Below are positions 15,027 to 17,765 of a DNA stretch of 17,765 bases, in pieces (position 1 is the stretch's first letter; every line of letters starts with the position of its first letter). The stretch lies in assembly GCA_032251045.1 (NCBI GenBank), contig JAVVEW010000051.1, positions 1 through 17,765 of the forward strand, given 5' to 3'. A model generated the notes under the pieces. That model was not told the DNA's origin. It did not search any database and worked only from the letters and a program-made list of their open reading frames with translations. A program made the translations under genes and the position numbers. This stretch comes from JAVVEW01 sp032251045. GTDB lineage: Bacteria > Pseudomonadota > Gammaproteobacteria > Methylococcales > Methylomonadaceae.

Positions 15027-15057
15027 GCGTAGGATGTGGGGGTACGAACCACATCCT
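15027..15057. repeat. GTAG-type REP-like hairpin
   Basis: AGGATGTGG (15031-15039) pairs perfectly with CCACATCCT (15049-15057) across a 9-base loop, and the stem is headed by a GTAG motif (15029-15032). This is the form of REP sequences mobilised by RAYT transposases. No T run follows, so it is not a standard terminator, though it may end or stabilise the amidohydrolase transcript. Confidence 0.5.
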
Positions 15058-15178
15058 GGTGCTGGTGTTGAACACGTTTACGGCGTTCCTCAACAGGCAC
15101 TCCCTATGCCCTGAATACCGTGAAAATGCTCAAACTGAGAATTGCTGCTTTTTAATGCGTGGGCTTGAAAAAGTCCAA

Positions 15179-15231
15179 AACGCAACCGGGAATTTGCTCA
15201 GCAAATCGCGCATCGTCGAACGATGCGCTGA
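15179..15231 (+). pseudogene. 3'-end fragment of the 163-aa membrane protein gene
   Basis: The fragment encodes RNREFAQQIAHRRTMR and the stop, identical to the end of the intact gene at 11756-12247. No start or upstream part is present; the sequence before 15179 is unrelated. Confidence 0.85.
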
Positions 15232-15291
15232 TCGGCTTTAAGAAATTACCTGCGCGCTGTTTTTGCCGCCTCGACCATCGCCGCCAGAGCG
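15179..15291 (+). repeat. 113-bp direct repeat, right copy
   Basis: This is the partner of 12195-12307 (111 of 113 identical). Here the metE end is the intact one, and the 163-aa gene part is a fragment. The perfect 9-bp-stem palindrome recurs at 15208-15228. Confidence 0.97.
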
Positions 15292-17516
15292 CCCCGTACC
15301 TCCTCCCAGCCTCTTGTTTTCAGGCCACAATCGGGATTGACCCAGATTTGGCTATCATCCAGTACGGTTCGTGCTTGCTGCAACAATCCTGTCATCTCAG
15401 TCGCCGAAGGCTGGTTAGGGCTGTGAATGTCATAAATACCCGGGCCTATGGCATTGGGATAGTTAAAATCGACAAACGCTTGCAGCAAGGCCATTCCTGA
15501 ACGTGAGGCTTCGATGGAAATAACATCGGCATCCATATCGGCAATGGCCTGGATAATGTCGTTAAATTCCGAATAACACATATGGCTGTGTATCTGGGTG
15601 CTGTCGGCCACCATCGATGCGGTCAGGCGGAACGCGGCAATCGCCCAGTCCAGATACTCGGCCCGGTCACGGTGCTTTAGGGGCAGCCCTTCGCGTAGCG
15701 CGGCTTCGTCGATCTGAATGATGTTGATGCCGGCCTGTTCCAGATCCTTGACTTCATCACTCAACGCCAAAGCCAGTTGCAGCGCGGTTTCCCGGCGCGG
15801 CTGATCATCGCGCACAAACGACCAGTTCAACACCGTCACAGGCCCGGTCAACATGCCTTTAACGGGCTTTTCGGTCAATGACTGGGCGTACCTTGTCCAG
15901 GCCACGGTGATTGGCTCGGGCCGACTGACATCGCCGTACAAAATAGGCGGCTTGACGCAGCGTGAACCATAGGACTGCACCCAGCCGTTTTGGGTCAGTA
16001 AAAAGCCGTCTAAATGCTCGGCGAAATATTCGACCATGTCGTTGCGCTCGAATTCGCCATGCACCAGCACGTCCAGCCCTAAGGCTTCCTGTTCGGCAAT
16101 ACAATCGGCAATGGCTTGTTCAATGGCGGCCTGATAGTCGGTTGGGTCAATGCGGCCTTGTTTATAATCACGGCGTAATTGCCGTATGGCCGTGGTTTGC
16201 GGGAACGAGCCTATGGTGGTGGTGGGAAATTGCGGTAACGCCAGCTGCTGTTGCTGAAGGCTTTGCCGAAACTTGAACGGCGTTTGCCGCTGCCGGGGCA
16301 AGCTGTCCAACGCCGCCAGCCGGCGGCGCACGTCGGCCTTGCGGGCGCGAGGTGATTGAAGCCGTGCGGCAACCGCGGCCTGCGATTCCGCCAACAACGG
16401 GGCGGCGGTTTCGGCGCCGGTGGCGATGGCTTGCAGATGGTTAAGCTCAAGCAGCTTTTGTCTGGCAAACGCCAGCCAGTTTTTCAGTTCCGGCTCGATG
16501 GCTGTTTCCGGTGCAACATCGATAGGCACATGCAGCAGCGAACAGGAGGGGGCCAGCCATAGCGCACCCGAGAACCGGCTTCGCGCCTGGTCGATCAGCG
16601 CCCGTTTGTCGTTCAGGTCGGCGCGCCACACGCCGCGGCCATCGATCAGGCCCAGCGACAGGGTTTTGTAAGCCGGCAGGTTATCCAGCACCCGGTCGAG
16701 TTGCTTAGGCGCTCGCGCCAGGTCAATATGCAGCCCCTGTACCGGCAGCCGACAGGCCAGCTGCGTGTTGTCACCCAGATCGTCGAAATACGTGGTCAGC
16801 ATCAGCTTGAGTTCACGGCTTTGCAGTCGGTGATAACTCATTTCCAGCGCGGTTTTCCAGTCCGTCGGCAAATCCAGTACCAACACCGGTTCGTCAATCT
16901 GCACCCATTCAACGCCTTGCGCCGAGAGAATTTGCAACAAGGCGGCGTATTCAGTCAACAGCGCATCCAGCAACGCCAGCTTGTCAACGTTTGACCTGGC
17001 CTTGGCCAGCCACAGCCAGGTCAAAGGCCCCAGCAACACCGGTTTAGGCTGGGCAGTTAGATTCAATGCCTTGCATTCGGCCAATTGCGCCAGCAGCCGC
17101 CCGGGATTCAGCTTAAAGGTTTGCCCCGCTTCCAGTTCCGGTACCAGGAAGTGATAATTGGTATCGAACCATTTGGTCATCTCTAGCGCGGCAAATGCCT
17201 GGTTGTCCGCTCCCCGTCCCCGGGCCATGCGGAAATACGTGGTCAAGGCGTCGCTATCTTGGCCAAAACGATCAGGGATGGCGCCCAGCATGACGCTGGT
17301 ATCCAGTACGTGATCGTACAGCGAAAAATCGCCCACCGGCAGCCAGTCCAGCCCGGCCTGGTCCTGCCAGCGCCAATGTTCGGCTCTAAGCTGAGCGGCC
17401 ACCGTCTCCAGCGCATCGCCGTTGATTTCCCCTCGCCAATACTGTTCCAGGGCGAATTTCAATTCCCGCCGAGCGCCGATGCGGGGAAAACCTAAATTAT
17501 GAAGTTGTATGCTCAT
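15246..17516 (-). CDS. metE: Cobalamin-independent methionine synthase
   Basis: This 756-residue protein matches MetE in length (E. coli 753). It opens with MSIQLHNLGFPRIGARRELK. The zinc ligands are H645 and C647 (HSHMCYSEFND), E669 (ISIEASRSG) and C730 (VNPDCGLKT), each at the E. coli number plus four. The N-terminal half is the duplicated barrel, and the C-terminal half (after about 430) is catalytic. It moves the methyl group of 5-methyltetrahydropteroyl-polyglutamate to homocysteine, the last step of methionine synthesis in the cytoplasm. An AAGGTG ribosome site (17521-17526) precedes the start. The divergent metR gene and a MetR box indicate activation by MetR with homocysteine. Its 3' end is duplicated twice in the window. 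Confidence 0.97.
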   Translation of the reverse strand: MSIQLHNLGFPRIGARRELKFALEQYWRGEINGDALETVAAQLRAEHWRWQDQAGLDWLPVGDFSLYDHVLDTSVMLGAIPDRFGQDSDALTTYFRMARGRGADNQAFAALEMTKWFDTNYHFLVPELEAGQTFKLNPGRLLAQLAECKALNLTAQPKPVLLGPLTWLWLAKARSNVDKLALLDALLTEYAALLQILSAQGVEWVQIDEPVLVLDLPTDWKTALEMSYHRLQSRELKLMLTTYFDDLGDNTQLACRLPVQGLHIDLARAPKQLDRVLDNLPAYKTLSLGLIDGRGVWRADLNDKRALIDQARSRFSGALWLAPSCSLLHVPIDVAPETAIEPELKNWLAFARQKLLELNHLQAIATGAETAAPLLAESQAAVAARLQSPRARKADVRRRLAALDSLPRQRQTPFKFRQSLQQQQLALPQFPTTTIGSFPQTTAIRQLRRDYKQGRIDPTDYQAAIEQAIADCIAEQEALGLDVLVHGEFERNDMVEYFAEHLDGFLLTQNGWVQSYGSRCVKPPILYGDVSRPEPITVAWTRYAQSLTEKPVKGMLTGPVTVLNWSFVRDDQPRRETALQLALALSDEVKDLEQAGINIIQIDEAALREGLPLKHRDRAEYLDWAIAAFRLTASMVADSTQIHSHMCYSEFNDIIQAIADMDADVISIEASRSGMALLQAFVDFNYPNAIGPGIYDIHSPNQPSATEMTGLLQQARTVLDDSQIWVNPDCGLKTRGWEEVRGALAAMVEAAKTARR

Positions 17517-17560
17517 GGTTCACCTTGAAGAAAAAGAAAAAAGTCTAAGCCAGGTAAAGC

Positions 17561-17588
17561 ATGATATAAATCGATTATTTCTCAACAA
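17561..17588 (-). promoter_or_regulatory. metE promoter candidate
   Basis: On the minus strand TTGTTG (17588-17583) and TATCAT (17566-17561) are spaced by 16 bases, upstream of the metE start. The weak -35 fits an activator-dependent promoter; the MetR box lies just upstream. Confidence 0.45.
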
Positions 17589-17592
17589 TCCA

Positions 17593-17605
17593 TGAATTTA
17601 ATTCA
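17593..17605. promoter_or_regulatory. MetR operator
   Basis: TGAATTTAATTCA matches the MetR consensus TGAA-N5-TTCA exactly. It lies between the divergent metE and metR genes, next to the metE -35 region and 2 bases before the metR start. It can thus both activate metE and control metR itself. Confidence 0.75.
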
Positions 17606-17607
17606 TT

Positions 17608-17765
17608 ATGGAACTGATTCATTTTCGCATTCTGAAAACACTGAAAGAACAAGGCACGCTGGCGAAAACCGCTGAAACCCTGCATTTAACCCAGTCGGCA
17701 CTGTCGCATCAGATTAAAAATCTGGAAAAACGCTTAGCGTTGACTCTTTGGCAGAAACACGGCCG
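17608..17765 (+). CDS. metR: LysR-type regulator MetR, N-terminal part (3' partial)
   Basis: The 52 visible codons encode the winged helix-turn-helix of a LysR-type regulator (HFRILKTLKEQGTLAKTAET, then LTQSALSHQIKNLEKRL). The SALSHQ recognition helix matches MetR. The effector domain is beyond the window. Its place divergent from metE, with a perfect MetR box between them, supports the MetR call. MetR activates metE with homocysteine as co-inducer and usually represses its own gene. No clear ribosome binding site is seen, because the operator occupies the leader. Confidence 0.88.
   Translation, partial: MELIHFRILKTLKEQGTLAKTAETLHLTQSALSHQIKNLEKRLALTLWQKHG

Larger units (their letters stand above)
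12308..15178. other. Inserted segment bracketed by the 113-bp direct repeats
   Basis: This segment of 2871 bases separates two copies of what should be one junction between the 163-aa gene and metE. It contains, in order, a MITE-like element, a palindromic intergenic unit, the NlpE/META lipoprotein gene, the amidohydrolase gene and a REP-like hairpin. No integrase, transposase or resolvase gene is seen. Deletion by recombination between the repeats would restore the simple convergent order. Confidence 0.7.

Noticed and set aside
15031..15057. Rho-independent terminator after the amidohydrolase gene
   Set aside because: The stem is good but no T run follows, so it is better described as a REP-like hairpin.
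12195..15291. Reading the 113-bp repeats as a transposon target-site duplication
   Set aside because: Target duplications are usually 2-14 bp. 113 bp that match gene ends point to recombination or duplication instead.
15159..15500. Plus-strand frame of 113 codons crossing the right repeat into metE
   Set aside because: It is mostly antisense to the metE 3' end and has no ribosome binding site.
17517..17592. Methionine or cobalamin riboswitch in the metE leader
   Set aside because: The leader is short and AT-rich and shows none of the conserved S-box or B12-box blocks; regulation by MetR explains the locus.
1..17765. CRISPR array, tRNA or rRNA genes
   Set aside because: No regularly spaced repeats and no tRNA- or rRNA-like sequence were seen by eye on either strand.

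Overview
The window reads as chromosomal DNA of a gammaproteobacterium of moderate GC content. The basis is an FtsK, a Skp-FabZ-LpxA-RnhB-DnaE run, a metE/metR divergent pair with a textbook MetR box, and a type I restriction tail. A Methylococcales-type host is a guess from the style of the intergenic repeats and cannot be proven here.

Layout. (1) 1-869: the 3' end of a type I restriction subunit gene (hsdR) overlaps a YgjP/DUF45-type zinc metallopeptidase gene by 4 nt. (2) 870-1420: no intact gene, but a likely frameshifted remnant on the minus strand (925-1216). (3) 1421-2651: a YccA-type seven-helix membrane protein followed, with an 8-nt overlap, by a small lipoprotein. (4) 2971-5226: ftsK behind a perfect TATAAT box. 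(5) 5534-11385: envelope and replication genes skp-fabZ-lpxA-rnhB-dnaE. The lpxD and lpxB genes that normally sit in this cluster are absent. (6) 11386-15245: an accessory patch. It holds a decayed copy of the metE 3' end, an unknown 163-aa membrane protein, and a segment of about 2.9 kb bracketed by a 113-bp direct repeat. Inside that segment are a MITE-like element with 17-bp terminal inverted repeats, further palindromic repeats, an NlpE/META-domain lipoprotein, an exported amidohydrolase and a GTAG-type REP-like hairpin. (7) 15246-17765: metE on the minus strand, diverging from a LysR-type regulator (metR) that runs off the window end.

The most interesting structure is the metE 3' end. 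Three copies of it lie in the window, all in the same orientation: the intact one, a 46-bp tail inside the left direct repeat, and an older copy with a frameshift and a stop at about 11415-11520. The 113-bp repeat consists of the end of the 163-aa gene, the 14-bp convergent gap and the end of metE. Without the insert, the 163-aa gene and metE would be convergent neighbours 14 bp apart. Foreign or duplicated DNA therefore seems to have entered at this point, perhaps more than once. No integrase or transposase gene is visible, so a Campbell-type homologous insertion or an element that has lost its recombinase are the leading explanations.

The core genes work together in envelope biogenesis (Skp chaperone, FabZ, LpxA), chromosome replication and segregation (DnaE, RNase HII, FtsK) and methionine synthesis (MetE under MetR). 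LpxA has a methionine at the acyl-chain ruler position, which predicts a short (C10-like) hydroxyacyl chain on lipid A.
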